From positions 151,837 to 215,836 of the forward strand of contig JAFGEL010000062.1 of assembly GCA_016931615.1 (NCBI GenBank): a stretch of DNA of 64,000 nucleotides. The letters are read 5' to 3'. Numbering within the stretch: the first letter of the stretch is position 1; each line of letters starts with the position of its first letter. Origin of the DNA: Desulfuromonadales bacterium. GTDB taxonomy: Bacteria; Desulfobacterota; Desulfuromonadia; Desulfuromonadales; Geopsychrobacteraceae. The position numbers were made by a program, and so were the translations under genes. Shown piece after piece: positions 35,893-45,639 of this stretch. The notes beneath the pieces are model-generated. The model was not told where the DNA came from. It did no database searches and was given only the letters and a program-made list of their open reading frames with translations.

Positions 35893-37098
35893 ATGATTTT
35901 TTATAGTTATGTAAAGACCGCTTCTCAGTATTTGACGTTGATACTTCCCGTACTTATTTTTTTTGGTAAGGCTCCTACAGATATTGCTTGTTCACTGATC
36001 GCTTTGCTTTTTCTATCCGCTCACCTGGTTCGAAAAGACTTTGGTTGGATTAAGCCTCTTTGGGTTAAGGCGGGCCTCCTTCTTTGGGGTTACTTGGTTT
36101 TGCGCAGTTTTTATTCCCCAGATGTTCTGGCTGCGTTAGGTCGCACGATACCGTGGGGTCGCTATCTTCTCTTTGGAGTTGCTCTATGGTATTGGGTCGT
36201 GGACAATGAATCATTTTCCAGGAAATTACTTTTTAGCGTGGGTGTTGTTACAGTTGCTTTAGCGATGGACGGGCTACTTCAATATGTTATTGGTCATGAT
36301 GTTTTTGGTTATGAAAAGCATGGTCTTTATAGGTTGACTGGCCCATTTGGTAGTCCTCGTTTGGGTTATGTCATTACGTGGATCGCCTTTCCTGTGTTGG
36401 TGAGTTGTCTGAAATATTCTAAGGATCAGAGCAAGATATTTGCTTTGAAGATCATTTGTTTTGTCCTTGTTGCTGGGGCAGTTATCGCCAGTGGTGATCG
36501 AACTCCAATGATTTTATTATTCTTTGGGGTTGGTCTTGTCCTTTTTTTGCATCCGGTTTTTCGAAGACACCTTATTTATATCTTCCCAGTTATGTTGGTG
36601 ACTCTCAGTATTGTCGTCTACAGTAATCCAACCCTCCACGGGCGTTACATCGATCAGACGGGTAAGGTCTTCAGTGCTTTTTGGGAATCAGCATATGGGA
36701 AGATTGTATTGGATTCAAAAGACATAATCATATCCAATCCAATTTTTGGTGTGGGTATAAGGCAATACCGTGTCGTGACCACCGAAGGAAACAATGCCCG
36801 CCTCCATGCTTTTCATCCACATAACTTTTATTTGGAAATGTGGGCTGAGGCCGGGATTGTAGGCCTTTTCCTGCTTCTTTTGTTGTTCTGCTCCTGGATA
36901 GTGGTGTTTTTCAAGAATTACCAATTATGGAAAATGGATCATCTCATCTTGGGTTTGATCGTGGGAGTAACTATTCGTTTGTGGCCAATAATCGCCAATC
37001 CGAGTTTTTATGCTAGTTGGAATGTTATCCCTCTTTGGTTGCTACTTGGTTGGACTATGGCAGAGTTAAAACTAAAATCATGCAACGATTTAATTTAA
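35893..37098 (+). CDS. O-antigen ligase (WaaL / Wzy_C family)
   Basis: A 401-residue integral membrane protein with about ten hydrophobic segments. The long periplasmic loop near residues 265-310 has HAFHPHNFYLEMWAEAG, the conserved H-N-x-x-L-x-x-x-x-E-x-G feature of O-antigen ligases. It should transfer finished O-chains from undecaprenyl diphosphate to lipid A-core. A Wzy would share the fold, but another Wzy candidate lies at 49648, and this gene sits beside the core genes. Moderately AT-rich. Confidence 0.85.
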   Translation: MIFYSYVKTASQYLTLILPVLIFFGKAPTDIACSLIALLFLSAHLVRKDFGWIKPLWVKAGLLLWGYLVLRSFYSPDVLAALGRTIPWGRYLLFGVALWYWVVDNESFSRKLLFSVGVVTVALAMDGLLQYVIGHDVFGYEKHGLYRLTGPFGSPRLGYVITWIAFPVLVSCLKYSKDQSKIFALKIICFVLVAGAVIASGDRTPMILLFFGVGLVLFLHPVFRRHLIYIFPVMLVTLSIVVYSNPTLHGRYIDQTGKVFSAFWESAYGKIVLDSKDIIISNPIFGVGIRQYRVVTTEGNNARLHAFHPHNFYLEMWAEAGIVGLFLLLLLFCSWIVVFFKNYQLWKMDHLILGLIVGVTIRLWPIIANPSFYASWNVIPLWLLLGWTMAELKLKSCNDLI

Positions 37099-37180
37099 GA
37101 TTGAAACTCAAGGCGAATATTTTTATGGATTGTTTAAAAGAAGTTTTACGTCAAAAGAATTCTTAACCAAGGCAATTTGA

Positions 37181-38260
37181 ATGATAAAGGGGAATGGCCA
37201 AGCCGCTAATAGAGAAGTTATTGTAAAATTCATGGCTAAGGGGCATCGCTCGGATGACCATGAAGCGTGGATTCGCCAATTTCCACATCGTGAACCGGTC
37301 TGGGGACAGTGCCGGTTTGTGTTTGATCAATCGGCGAACGAGTACGACTGGTTGGCCGTTTACGATGATTTGGCCCCGGTGGGGACGGAACGTTTTTCCA
37401 CGCGTTGCGAACGCTTGCCCTGTCCGAGCGAGAATACAATTTTCATTACCGCAGAACCCTCTTCGGTTAAGATTTATGGTTCGGAATTTCTGGCTCAGTT
37501 CGGGGCGGTGTTAACCGGTCAGGAGGCCGAGGTCATTCGTCATCCAGGTCTCATCCATTCGCAGCCCGCGTTGCGCTGGTTTTACGGTTTGCCATTCGGG
37601 ACGTCGGTGCGGGCAAGTTACGATTATGACCGAATGGCAGCCGCCACCCCACCGCAAAAGACCGGGCAGGTCTCCACCGTCTGTTCCAATAAGCAGATGG
37701 CGCACACTCTGCATCAAAAGCGCTTTGAGTTTACGCGTCGTCTGAAAGCGGCGATGCCTGAATTGGATCAATTTGGGCAGGGGGTGCGCCCGATCGATGA
37801 CAAAGCCGAGGCCCTCGATCCTTATCGCTATCATATCGCTATCGAAAACCATATTTCACCTCATCATTGGACTGAGAAGCTGGCTGATGCCTTTCTCGGG
37901 TATACCCTGCCGCTTTATTACGGATGTCCCAATGTTTCGGATTATTTTCCGGAAGAGAGTTTTGTTGCCATCGATATAGACGACTTTGAAGGGACCTTGG
38001 CATTGATACGGACGTTGGTCGAGGAAAACGCTTATGACAAGCGGTTGTCGGCAATTATTGAAGCGCGCCGCCGAGTACTTGAAGAATATAATATTTTTGC
38101 CGTGTTGTCGCGTGAGATTGAGAGGATGGAGTCTGCTGAAAACCGTCAACGGCTGGGGTCCTCTTCCCGAGTGATCTACGGTCGACACGGTTTCCGTAAA
38201 CATCATCCGTTACGCGGTGTGCTTGATCTGCTTGAAAGCTGGCGTCACAAGAGCCGTTAA
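37181..38260 (+). CDS. GT10-family (alpha-1,3/4-fucosyltransferase type) glycosyltransferase
   Basis: A 359-residue enzyme whose C-terminal half has the GT10 signature: PYRYHIAIENHISPHHWTEK, then LPLYYG and a conserved YFPEESFV strand. These match the donor-binding region (YxFxxxxENs...YxTEK...PVYYG) of bacterial and animal fucosyltransferases that use GDP-fucose. The next two genes, gmd and fcl, make GDP-L-fucose, which supports this. The N-terminal acceptor domain is not conserved. Base composition is close to the chromosome average, unlike the previous two genes. An ATG at 37232 is a possible shorter start. Confidence 0.85.
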   Translation: MIKGNGQAANREVIVKFMAKGHRSDDHEAWIRQFPHREPVWGQCRFVFDQSANEYDWLAVYDDLAPVGTERFSTRCERLPCPSENTIFITAEPSSVKIYGSEFLAQFGAVLTGQEAEVIRHPGLIHSQPALRWFYGLPFGTSVRASYDYDRMAAATPPQKTGQVSTVCSNKQMAHTLHQKRFEFTRRLKAAMPELDQFGQGVRPIDDKAEALDPYRYHIAIENHISPHHWTEKLADAFLGYTLPLYYGCPNVSDYFPEESFVAIDIDDFEGTLALIRTLVEENAYDKRLSAIIEARRRVLEEYNIFAVLSREIERMESAENRQRLGSSSRVIYGRHGFRKHHPLRGVLDLLESWRHKSR

Positions 38261-38305
38261 AATGATTTCTTATGAAATCGATAATGAGATTCAAAGGACG
38301 AATTA

Positions 38306-39424
38306 ATGAAAAAAGCCCTTATTACTGGTGTGACCGGACAGGATGGATCCTATCTGGCAGAGTTTTTACTGAACAAAGGGTATGAAGTTCACGGTATCAA
38401 GCGCCGTGCGTCATCATTCAATACCCAGCGAATTGATCACATTTACCAGGACCCGCACGTTGAAAATCAGAACTTCGTGCTTCACTATGGCGATCTGACC
38501 GATTCTTCCAACCTGACCCGAATTCTGCAAGAGGTAAAGCCGGATGAAGTTTACAATCTCGGGGCTCAGTCTCACGTTGCCGTCAGTTTTGAATCGCCGG
38601 AATATACCGCTGATGTCGATGCTCTGGGGACCCTGAGATTACTTGAGGGGATTCGGTTGTTAGGTCTGGAGAAGAAGACCCGCTTCTACCAGGCATCCAC
38701 CTCAGAATTGTACGGTCTGGTGCAGGAAATCCCGCAGAAAGAGACAACACCCTTTTATCCCCGTTCCCCGTATGCAGTTGCCAAGCTCTACGCTTACTGG
38801 ATCACCGTCAACTACCGAGAAGCTTATGGTCTCTATGCCTGTAATGGGATTCTTTTTAATCATGAATCTCCTCGACGCGGAGAAACATTTGTCACGCGAA
38901 AAATCACCAGAGGGTTGGCAAATGTCGCCCAGGGGCTTGAGGAGTGCCTTTATATGGGGAATATGGATGCGTTACGTGACTGGGGCCATGCCAAAGATTA
39001 TGTCCGCATGCAATGGCTGATGTTGCAGCAGGATGCTCCTGATGACTATGTCATTGCCAGCGGCAAACAATATTCGGTGCGCGATTTCATTCGCTGGTCC
39101 GCAGCAGAACTCGGGATTGAGCTTGATTTTATAGGAAGTGGTATTGACGAGCATGCCGTTGTTACAAGGATAGACAGTGACAATGCCCCGGCTCTCAAGG
39201 TCGGTGATATAGTCGTCCGTGTTGATCCACGCTATTTTCGTCCTGCCGAGGTCGAAACACTTCTGGGCGATCCCTTAAAAGCTGAACAGAAGTTGGGCTG
39301 GCATGCTGAGATCAGCGCTCAGCAAATGTGTGCAGAGATGGTGTCGGCAGATCTTGAGATAGCCAAGCGACACGCGTTTTTGAAACAGCATGGTTTTGAA
39401 ATTCCGCTGACCCAGGAAACCTGA
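38306..39424 (+). CDS. gmd: GDP-mannose 4,6-dehydratase
   Basis: First step of GDP-L-fucose synthesis: turns GDP-mannose into GDP-4-keto-6-deoxymannose. The 372-residue short-chain dehydrogenase has the N-terminal [13 protein letters not shown] nucleotide loop, STSELYG with the catalytic Thr-Ser, and [12 protein letters not shown] with Y-x-x-x-K. The C-terminal [12 protein letters not shown] segment is typical. AAAGGACG precedes the ATG. It lies one base from fcl. Confidence 0.96.
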   Translation: MKKALITGVTGQDGSYLAEFLLNKGYEVHGIKRRASSFNTQRIDHIYQDPHVENQNFVLHYGDLTDSSNLTRILQEVKPDEVYNLGAQSHVAVSFESPEYTADVDALGTLRLLEGIRLLGLEKKTRFYQASTSELYGLVQEIPQKETTPFYPRSPYAVAKLYAYWITVNYREAYGLYACNGILFNHESPRRGETFVTRKITRGLANVAQGLEECLYMGNMDALRDWGHAKDYVRMQWLMLQQDAPDDYVIASGKQYSVRDFIRWSAAELGIELDFIGSGIDEHAVVTRIDSDNAPALKVGDIVVRVDPRYFRPAEVETLLGDPLKAEQKLGWHAEISAQQMCAEMVSADLEIAKRHAFLKQHGFEIPLTQET

Positions 39425-39425
39425 A

Positions 39426-40379
39426 ATGTCATCAGCCCCCACAATATATGTTGCCGGTCACCGTGGAATGGTCGGTTCCGCACTTGTTCGCAAACTGGAA
39501 AAGGACGTAAACGTCCACATTTTGACGGTAGAACGGGAAGATCTGGATTTGTTGAACCAAAAACAAGTCAAGGACTTTTTTCGTCAGCATCGGATAGATC
39601 AAGTCTACCTGGCAGCGGCAAAAGTTGGAGGGATTCACGCCAACAATCATTTTCCGGCTGAGTTTATCTATCAGAATTTACAGATTCAAAACAATATCAT
39701 CCATGCCGCACACGAAAATGATGTGCAGAAACTTCTGTTTCTCGGGTCATCCTGCATTTACCCTCGACATGCACCGCAGCCGATACCGGAAGGTGCTTTA
39801 CTCACAGGGCCTCTGGAACCGACGAACGAACCTTATGCGATTGCCAAAATTGCCGGCATCAAGCTCTGCGAAAGTTATAACCGTCAATATGGCCGTGACT
39901 ACCGCAGTGTCATGCCGACCAACCTATACGGACCAAATGATAACTATCACCCCGAAAATAGTCATGTTGTCCCAGCCTTGATCCGGCGTTTCCATGAGGC
40001 CCTCAAGAATCATAACCGTGAAATTGTCATCTGGGGTAGCGGCAACCCTAGGCGAGAGTTTCTGCATGTTGATGATATGGCTGGTGCCTGTCTCCATGTG
40101 ATGACCCTTGATCCATCTTTTTATCAGTCACAGTTTGATCCCATGTCCTCTCATGTCAATGTCGGTACGGGAACCGACTGCAGTATTCGCGAATTAGCCG
40201 AGATCATCGCTCGGGTCAGTGGGTTTAAAGGGCAGGTGTTGTTTGACACGACAAAACCGGATGGGACTCCGCGCAAATTGCTCGATGTTTCAAAATTGAC
40301 TGCCTTAGGATGGGTGGCTGAAATCCCACTGGAAGAAGGGCTAAGAGAAACCTATCGCTGGTTTGTTGAGAACGTTTAA
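39426..40379 (+). CDS. fcl: GDP-L-fucose synthase
   Basis: Epimerises at C3 and C5 and reduces C4 of GDP-4-keto-6-deoxymannose to give GDP-L-fucose. The 317-residue protein has [26 protein letters not shown] with the catalytic serine and cysteine, and [14 protein letters not shown] with Y-x-x-x-K. It starts one base after gmd; together they supply the GT10 enzyme upstream. Confidence 0.96.
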   Translation: MSSAPTIYVAGHRGMVGSALVRKLEKDVNVHILTVEREDLDLLNQKQVKDFFRQHRIDQVYLAAAKVGGIHANNHFPAEFIYQNLQIQNNIIHAAHENDVQKLLFLGSSCIYPRHAPQPIPEGALLTGPLEPTNEPYAIAKIAGIKLCESYNRQYGRDYRSVMPTNLYGPNDNYHPENSHVVPALIRRFHEALKNHNREIVIWGSGNPRREFLHVDDMAGACLHVMTLDPSFYQSQFDPMSSHVNVGTGTDCSIRELAEIIARVSGFKGQVLFDTTKPDGTPRKLLDVSKLTALGWVAEIPLEEGLRETYRWFVENV

Positions 40380-40412
40380 TTTTCTCTTTTCCGTATGATA
40401 AATCAATGCTAT

Positions 40413-40429
40413 AGTTCGTTGTACGAACT
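40413..40429. promoter_or_regulatory. Perfect inverted repeat upstream of the ComEA-like gene
   Basis: AGTTCGT, three bases, then ACGAACT, over a TATAGT hexamer at 40410-40415. Could be an operator over a -10 box. The partner protein is unknown. Confidence 0.35.
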
Positions 40430-40500
40430 TCTGTGGAGGGGCCATTCGCAGAAAATTTAATTTTCAACTGATCTGAAAAGATCAAGAATGGAGTGGGATA

Positions 40501-40788
40501 ATGAAAAGTTTGAAAAGTTATTTTGTCTTCTTTGCACTTCTCGTAACACTCAGTTTTGCCTGTCAGCCGGCCTTCACTATGGAAAAGATCAATCTCAATA
40601 CTGCCACCATCGAACAACTGATGGAGCTCAAAGGGATTGGCGAAAAAACGGCTGAGAAAATTATCGAGTACAGAAAACAGCATCAATTTAAAAGCGTAGA
40701 CGAACTGGTCAACGTTAAAGGTGTGGGGGAAAAGACCCTGACAAAGATCCGTGATCAGCTCACGGTTGAAGAGAATAAGAAAAAATAG
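40501..40788 (+). CDS. Secreted ComEA-like helix-hairpin-helix protein
   Basis: A 95-residue protein with a signal peptide of about 26 residues and one ComEA-type (HhH)2 module: ELKGIGEKTAEKI and NVKGVGEKTLTKI are the two DNA-contacting hairpins. ComEA binds incoming DNA in the periplasm during natural transformation; short ComEA-like proteins are also common orphans. A cysteine near residue 21 is not in a good lipobox. It has its own ribosome site (GGAGTGG) and an intrinsic terminator after it, so it is a single-gene unit between O-antigen genes. Confidence 0.85.
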   Translation: MKSLKSYFVFFALLVTLSFACQPAFTMEKINLNTATIEQLMELKGIGEKTAEKIIEYRKQHQFKSVDELVNVKGVGEKTLTKIRDQLTVEENKKK

Positions 40789-40820
40789 TTTTTTGTTTCG
40801 GGCCCATTCACAGGTATGAT

Positions 40821-40859
40821 GACGGGAGAGGGGGAATGCCTCCTCTCCCGTTATTTTTT
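40821..40859 (+). terminator. Intrinsic terminator after the ComEA-like gene
   Basis: A stem of 10 perfect pairs (40822-40831 with 40842-40851), extendable inward with one G-U pair, closes on an AATG loop and ends in a run of six T. Confidence 0.9.
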
Positions 40860-40890
40860 CTCCAATGTTAAAGGTTATAGAGGGTTTTCA

Positions 40891-41898
40891 ATGAAAGTTC
40901 TTGTCACCGGCGCTGCCGGGTTTATCGGTTTTCATCTGTCCAAATATTTGTTGGAACGTGGAGACGATGTTGTAGGTCTCGATAATCTCAATGATTATTA
41001 CGATGTCAGTCTCAAGCAAGCGCGCCTGCAACAACTTGAAGCTCAGTCAGGTTTTCGCTTCGTCAAGTTGGATCTGGCTGATCGGCAGGGTATCGCTGAT
41101 CTTTTCAAGGCTGAAAAATTTGATAAAGTGGTCAACCTGGCGGCCCAGGCCGGGGTGCGTTACTCGCTGATCAATCCCTATGCCTATATTGACAGCAATA
41201 TCCAGGGGTTTATCAATATCCTGGAGGGTTGCCGACACAATAATGTGCAGCATCTGGTTTATGCGTCGTCCTCTTCGGTTTATGGGGCCAACACCGCCAT
41301 GCCGTTTTCCGTGCATGACAATGTCGATCATCCGGTCTCCCTTTATGCGGCCAGTAAAAAATCAAATGAACTTATGGCACATACCTATAGCCACCTGTAT
41401 GGATTACCGACTACCGGTCTGCGTTTCTTTACTGTCTATGGTCCCTGGGGAAGGCCTGACATGGCGATGTTTCTGTTTACCAAAGCGATTCTGGCCGGTG
41501 AGTCGATTGACGTCTTTAACTACGGAAAAATGATGCGTGATTTCACCTATATCGATGATATTATCGAAGGTGTTGTTAGAACCCTTGATCATACAGCTGT
41601 ACCCAATTCTGACTGGAGTGGAGATCATCCCGATCCCGGCACCGGTGCTGCTCCTTATCGTCTGTATAATATCGGTAACAACAATCCCGTCGAGTTGATG
41701 CATCTGATTGATGTGCTGGAAAAGACCTTGGGGAAAACGGCCGAAAAAAATATGCTACCAATCCAGCCTGGAGATGTCCCGGCGACCTATGCCGATGTTG
41801 AGGCGTTGGTCGCAGATGTCGGGTTTAAGCCCGCGACCAGTATCGAAGAAGGGGTGCGGAAATTTGTCGATTGGTATCGAGGATTTTATTCGGTGTGA
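40891..41898 (+). CDS. NAD-dependent epimerase, probably UDP-glucuronate 4-epimerase
   Basis: A 335-residue short-chain dehydrogenase of the extended type. It starts [16 protein letters not shown], has YASSSSVYG with the catalytic serine, [15 protein letters not shown] with Y-x-x-x-K, and [12 protein letters not shown], which is a signature shared by CapI/LspL-type UDP-glucuronate 4-epimerases. It should make UDP-galacturonate for the O-chain. I use the ATG at 40891 with AGAGGG before it; a longer frame from 40816 would run through the terminator. Confidence 0.88.
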   Translation: MKVLVTGAAGFIGFHLSKYLLERGDDVVGLDNLNDYYDVSLKQARLQQLEAQSGFRFVKLDLADRQGIADLFKAEKFDKVVNLAAQAGVRYSLINPYAYIDSNIQGFINILEGCRHNNVQHLVYASSSSVYGANTAMPFSVHDNVDHPVSLYAASKKSNELMAHTYSHLYGLPTTGLRFFTVYGPWGRPDMAMFLFTKAILAGESIDVFNYGKMMRDFTYIDDIIEGVVRTLDHTAVPNSDWSGDHPDPGTGAAPYRLYNIGNNNPVELMHLIDVLEKTLGKTAEKNMLPIQPGDVPATYADVEALVADVGFKPATSIEEGVRKFVDWYRGFYSV

Positions 41899-41994
41899 GC
41901 TCGTTAAGAAACTTTTAAGAATTTAAGATTAGTACCCCCTTTACTTGTGTTTTGGTGTTTTACCTTTGTTCTCATTGATCTTTTGGAGTTTCAT

Positions 41995-43197
41995 GTGAAT
42001 CAGGCTAATTCCGAATTTGAACAGAATGGAATGGATGACGAAATCGACTTGGTCGAACTGTTTCTCATCCTGTGGAAACGTAAATGGATGATCGTAACGT
42101 TAACCCTGTGCGTGACAGTTACGGGGGGACTGTACAGCTTTTTTAAAACCACATCATATGAGTATGTCACTACCCTTGTTGTCGGCACCATTCTCGTCAG
42201 TGAGGAGGATCAGACTGAACGAATACCCGTTGAGGGCCCTGAAGTTGTTAAAATTAAACTTGATCAGGTGTACATCCCCATAGCAGTTAATGAATTTTTG
42301 GATGAGACCGCAGGGAGACGATTAAAAGCTGAAACATCTGTGCAAAAAAACAGTAACATCCTCCTTGTGAAATCGGCAGGCCCTGCCGACCAACGGGCTA
42401 TTTATAAGAAATTTCATCAATTGATCATTGACCCGGTTATTCAAGAACATGGGCAGCTGATTTCAGCGACGTTAAAAGAATATCAACTAATGGTGGATAG
42501 GGCGAACTTGAAGTTAAAAGAACTTGAGGACCCACAAATATTCACGTTTGATGAAAAGGTGCTTGAAGGTGATATCAACGAGGCAGAGTTTCGATTGGTA
42601 CATTTAGATGACGAAAATAAACTTCTTCAATCAAAACAGCAACGCCTGCTTGACACACAGGAGATATTAAAAAAGCAAATCGTCAAGATTGAAAAAAATC
42701 TTGAATTATCTTTTGCCAAACGCCCAAAAGCCACTCAAGAAGCCGACGATGAAGCTAAGGCCTTAACGTTTTTAATGATTAACAATCAGATTGAGTATAA
42801 CGAAAACCGCCTGGCGAGCTTACAGGAACGGCTTTATGTCGACTTAGAAAATCAGAAACAGCTACTGGAAAATCAAATTGCTGATAACCGTAGAAGCCGT
42901 GAGTTGCAAAAGAAGAACGTGGCTGAGTTGCAGAGCAAGTTGGTGAGGATGCGCGCAATACGCTCAAGTAGTCTTGATCAACAAAAAAATGTCATTGCCG
43001 ATGCTGAGAGTAAAATGGATTTGTTCCAAAACAGCAGTGCCCTTGGATTGGCTCAGCGTTCTTTGGAGCCCAAGGGGCCGGGGAAAAGTATTGTTGTGGC
43101 ACTTGCCTTCGTTCTCGGTTTTATGGGGAGTATCATGCTTGCATTCATCGCTGAATTTATGACCAAGGTTCGTCAACAGCAGGTTCAGATACATTAG
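41995..43197 (+). CDS. Polysaccharide chain-length regulator (Wzz family)
   Basis: A 400-residue inner-membrane protein that sets O-chain length with Wzy. Two membrane segments, near residues 35-55 and 370-390, frame a large periplasmic domain with long coiled-coil parts. The start is taken as GTG 41995, preceded by GGAG with good spacing; a frame from 41947 has no such site. The second membrane segment has the proline-glycine pattern usual in this family. No kinase domain is attached. Confidence 0.87.
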   Translation: MNQANSEFEQNGMDDEIDLVELFLILWKRKWMIVTLTLCVTVTGGLYSFFKTTSYEYVTTLVVGTILVSEEDQTERIPVEGPEVVKIKLDQVYIPIAVNEFLDETAGRRLKAETSVQKNSNILLVKSAGPADQRAIYKKFHQLIIDPVIQEHGQLISATLKEYQLMVDRANLKLKELEDPQIFTFDEKVLEGDINEAEFRLVHLDDENKLLQSKQQRLLDTQEILKKQIVKIEKNLELSFAKRPKATQEADDEAKALTFLMINNQIEYNENRLASLQERLYVDLENQKQLLENQIADNRRSRELQKKNVAELQSKLVRMRAIRSSSLDQQKNVIADAESKMDLFQNSSALGLAQRSLEPKGPGKSIVVALAFVLGFMGSIMLAFIAEFMTKVRQQQVQIH

Positions 43198-43757
43198 CCT
43201 CTATAGATTTTAATGGGTTATCTTGAGCTTGGGAAGGTTGCGGACAAAGAACCTCTGGAAGTCATTTTAGATGATATCAGTTGAAAATTTGATTTTTGCT
43301 GGAAGGGCACGAGTCACTGCGCCGGGAGATCCACGGTATTCGTGACGAACTGTCCGAAAAGATCGACAACAACAGCTTCAAGATCGATGTTCTAAACAAA
43401 AAGATTGATAGTGTGGCTGCAGACTTAAAAGCGACCGATGAAAAACTGACGCAAAAGATCGATGCGGTCGCAACCGATCTCAAAGAACATCGCGCCAATA
43501 CGGAAGCGCATTCAGGTGTGAATCAAGAAATGAGGGGAGTGTCCCTTATTTTCTTATGCTCTATATGATTTGAAGCAAAAGTATATGTAGCTGATGAGGT
43601 CGTGTAGGTAAGAGCTGGCCCCGAAAGTACCTGCCCCATTTCACCTTCTCAGCTAGTTGTTTTTACTCGGCTCAATTTTGAATCAACCGCTTTGAGAGGT
43701 TCACTCATAAAACCCCGACTTTGCCGGGGGATTACAATCAAACCTAGTAGAGGAACG
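43198..43757. other. Decayed 560-base stretch between wzz and the amino-sugar genes
   Basis: No intact gene is visible. It holds a 23-codon open frame (43213-43284) ending in TGA, the broken coiled-coil gene at 43296, a small hairpin AGGGGAGTGTCCCT at 43533-43546, and a CCCCG/CGGGG hairpin near 43715-43731. Such hairpins and fragments suit past mobile-element traffic or rearrangement, but no transposase is present. Confidence 0.5.
43296..43568 (+). pseudogene. Remnant of a small coiled-coil protein
   Basis: The frame gives a heptad-rich coiled coil (KIDNNSFKIDVLNKKIDSV and the following repeat of D-A-V-A-x-D-L-K), the kind found in small hypothetical proteins of this phylum. It has no good start: a stop codon lies six bases before the TTG, and no ribosome binding site is seen. 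After about codon 74 the sequence turns into an unrelated hydrophobic tail. I read it as a piece cut at both ends. Confidence 0.55.
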
Positions 43758-44777
43758 ATGTTTAAAAACAAAATACTCTTGATTACTGGTGGTACGGGAT
43801 CCTTTGGCAATGCAGTGCTGCAGCGTTTTCTTAACACGGATGTCAAAGAGATAAGAGTTTTTAGCCGTGATGAGAAGAAGCAGGAGGATATGCGAATTTC
43901 TCTGGCAAGTAATAAAGTCAAGTTTTACATTGGTAATGTACGAGACTATGAGAGCGTTTTGCCGGCAATGGATGGGGTTGATTATGTTTTTCAGGCAGCA
44001 GCTTTGAAGCAGGTACCATCCTGTGAGTTTTATCCCCTTGAGGCTGTTAAAACTAATGTTCTTGGTACTGAAAACGTCCTGAATGCATCAATTGCCTGCG
44101 GTGTAGCGCGGGTGATTGCTCTTAGTACAGATAAAGCTGTTTATCCAATTAATGCCATGGGAATGTCTAAAGCACTCATGGAAAAACTAGTTGTTGCGAA
44201 GGCGCGTTTAACTGATCAAACCAAAACTACCTTTTGTTGTACCCGCTATGGCAATGTTATGGCTTCACGTGGTTCCGTTATCCCTCTGTTTATCAAATTG
44301 ATCAAGGAAGGCAAACCTCTTACGATTACTGACCCGAAGATGACACGTTTTCTTATGTCACTTGATGATGCAGTTGACCTTGTACTGTATGCCTATGAGC
44401 ATGGACTTCAAGGTGATACCTTTGTCCAAAAGGCACCCGCTTCCACGATTCAGGATCTTGCTCAGGCCTTACTTGAGTTGTTCAATGCTGATAACAACAT
44501 AAAAGTGATAGGTACTCGACATGGGGAGAAGCTCTATGAATCACTAATGACCCGTGAAGAAATGACTCATGCCGAAGATCTTCCTGGGTATTATCGTATC
44601 CCTGCTGACAATCGAGATCTTAATTATAACAAGTACTTTATTGAGGGTGAGCAACAACTTTCAGTAGCGGAAGATTATCACTCCCATAACACAGAGCGAC
44701 TTAGTGTAGAGCAAGTGAAGGAAAAACTGCTGAGTTTGGAATATGTACGAAACGAGCTCGCTGGGAGGGTGAATTGA
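43758..44777 (+). CDS. UDP-GlcNAc 4,6-dehydratase/5-epimerase (FnlA/WbjB/CapE family)
   Basis: First enzyme of UDP-L-amino-sugar synthesis: converts UDP-GlcNAc to 2-acetamido-2,6-dideoxy-4-keto sugars of the L series. The 339-residue protein has TGGTGSFGNAVL, ALSTDKAVYPINAMGMSK (Ser/Thr-Asp-Lys triad, with Met in place of Tyr before x3-Lys) and TRYGNVMASRGSVIPLF, typical of the soluble CapE branch. ATG 43758 has GAGG before it. The stop overlaps the next gene by four bases. Confidence 0.9.
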   Translation: MFKNKILLITGGTGSFGNAVLQRFLNTDVKEIRVFSRDEKKQEDMRISLASNKVKFYIGNVRDYESVLPAMDGVDYVFQAAALKQVPSCEFYPLEAVKTNVLGTENVLNASIACGVARVIALSTDKAVYPINAMGMSKALMEKLVVAKARLTDQTKTTFCCTRYGNVMASRGSVIPLFIKLIKEGKPLTITDPKMTRFLMSLDDAVDLVLYAYEHGLQGDTFVQKAPASTIQDLAQALLELFNADNNIKVIGTRHGEKLYESLMTREEMTHAEDLPGYYRIPADNRDLNYNKYFIEGEQQLSVAEDYHSHNTERLSVEQVKEKLLSLEYVRNELAGRVN

Positions 44778-45622
44778 GAATCCTGATACTTGGCGGGGAT
44801 GGTATGTTGGGGCATCAGTTACTGAAGTCCTTTCAGTGTAAGCATGAAGTTTGTTGTACGCTCCGTCAGGACTTGGCTACTTATGAGTCTTATGGTCTTT
44901 TTTCTGCTTCAAACAGTTATGCCGCTGTAGACGTCCGTTCTCTTGATCGATTGGTAGAGGTTTTTGCAGACTTCCTTCCAGAAGTAGTTATCAACTGCAT
45001 TGGTATTGTTAAGCAGCGACCGACAGCCAAAGAGAGCATTCCCAGCCTAGAAGTTAATGCCTTGCTGCCTCATCGGTTAGCAGTCCTATGTAAAGGGATT
45101 GGTGCTCGTCTGATTCATATGAGTACCGACTGTGTATTCAATGGTCGAAAAGGTAATTATCAAGAGGGAGATCACTCTGATGCCGAGGACCTTTATGGCA
45201 AGACCAAGTTCCTCGGGGAGGTTCATGATAAAAATTGCCTGACTCTGCGCACCTCGATTATAGGGCGCGAACTTTCTAGACATAAAAGTCTGCTTGATTG
45301 GTTCTTGGCTCAACAGTCAATTGTGAAGGGGTATAAAAACGCCATCTATTCTGGTTTTACCACTCAGGAAATGGGAAGAATCATTGAAAAGATGCTTATG
45401 GAACATCCGACTGCGAATGGTGTTTATCAAGTGTCGAGCGAGCCGATCAGTAAGTACGATTTGTTACTACTGTTCAAAGATAAGCTTGGGCACGATATAG
45501 AGGTTCTTCCCGATGAGTCGTTCTGTTGTGATCGAAGTTTAGACTCAACCCGATTCCGTAACGAATTTAATTATATGCCGCCAACGTGGGAAACTATGGT
45601 CGCGGAGTTGAACAACATCTGA
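44774..45622 (+). CDS. RmlD-like nucleotide-sugar 4-reductase (WbvR type, no cupin domain)
   Basis: A 282-residue short-chain reductase with GGDGMLGHQL at the N-terminus, HMSTDCVFNG and the YGKTK motif. It resembles dTDP-4-keto-rhamnose reductase. In UDP-L-FucNAc pathways this step is done by WbjC/CapF of about 370 residues with a C-terminal cupin; that domain is missing here. A cupin-free reductase is described in the Vibrio UDP-L-QuiNAc route (WbvB-WbvR-WbvD). So the sugar is more likely L-rhamnosamine/L-quinovosamine than L-fucosamine. Start TTG 44774. Confidence 0.82.
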   Translation: MRILILGGDGMLGHQLLKSFQCKHEVCCTLRQDLATYESYGLFSASNSYAAVDVRSLDRLVEVFADFLPEVVINCIGIVKQRPTAKESIPSLEVNALLPHRLAVLCKGIGARLIHMSTDCVFNGRKGNYQEGDHSDAEDLYGKTKFLGEVHDKNCLTLRTSIIGRELSRHKSLLDWFLAQQSIVKGYKNAIYSGFTTQEMGRIIEKMLMEHPTANGVYQVSSEPISKYDLLLLFKDKLGHDIEVLPDESFCCDRSLDSTRFRNEFNYMPPTWETMVAELNNI

Positions 45623-45639
45623 AGAGGAATCTAAATAAG

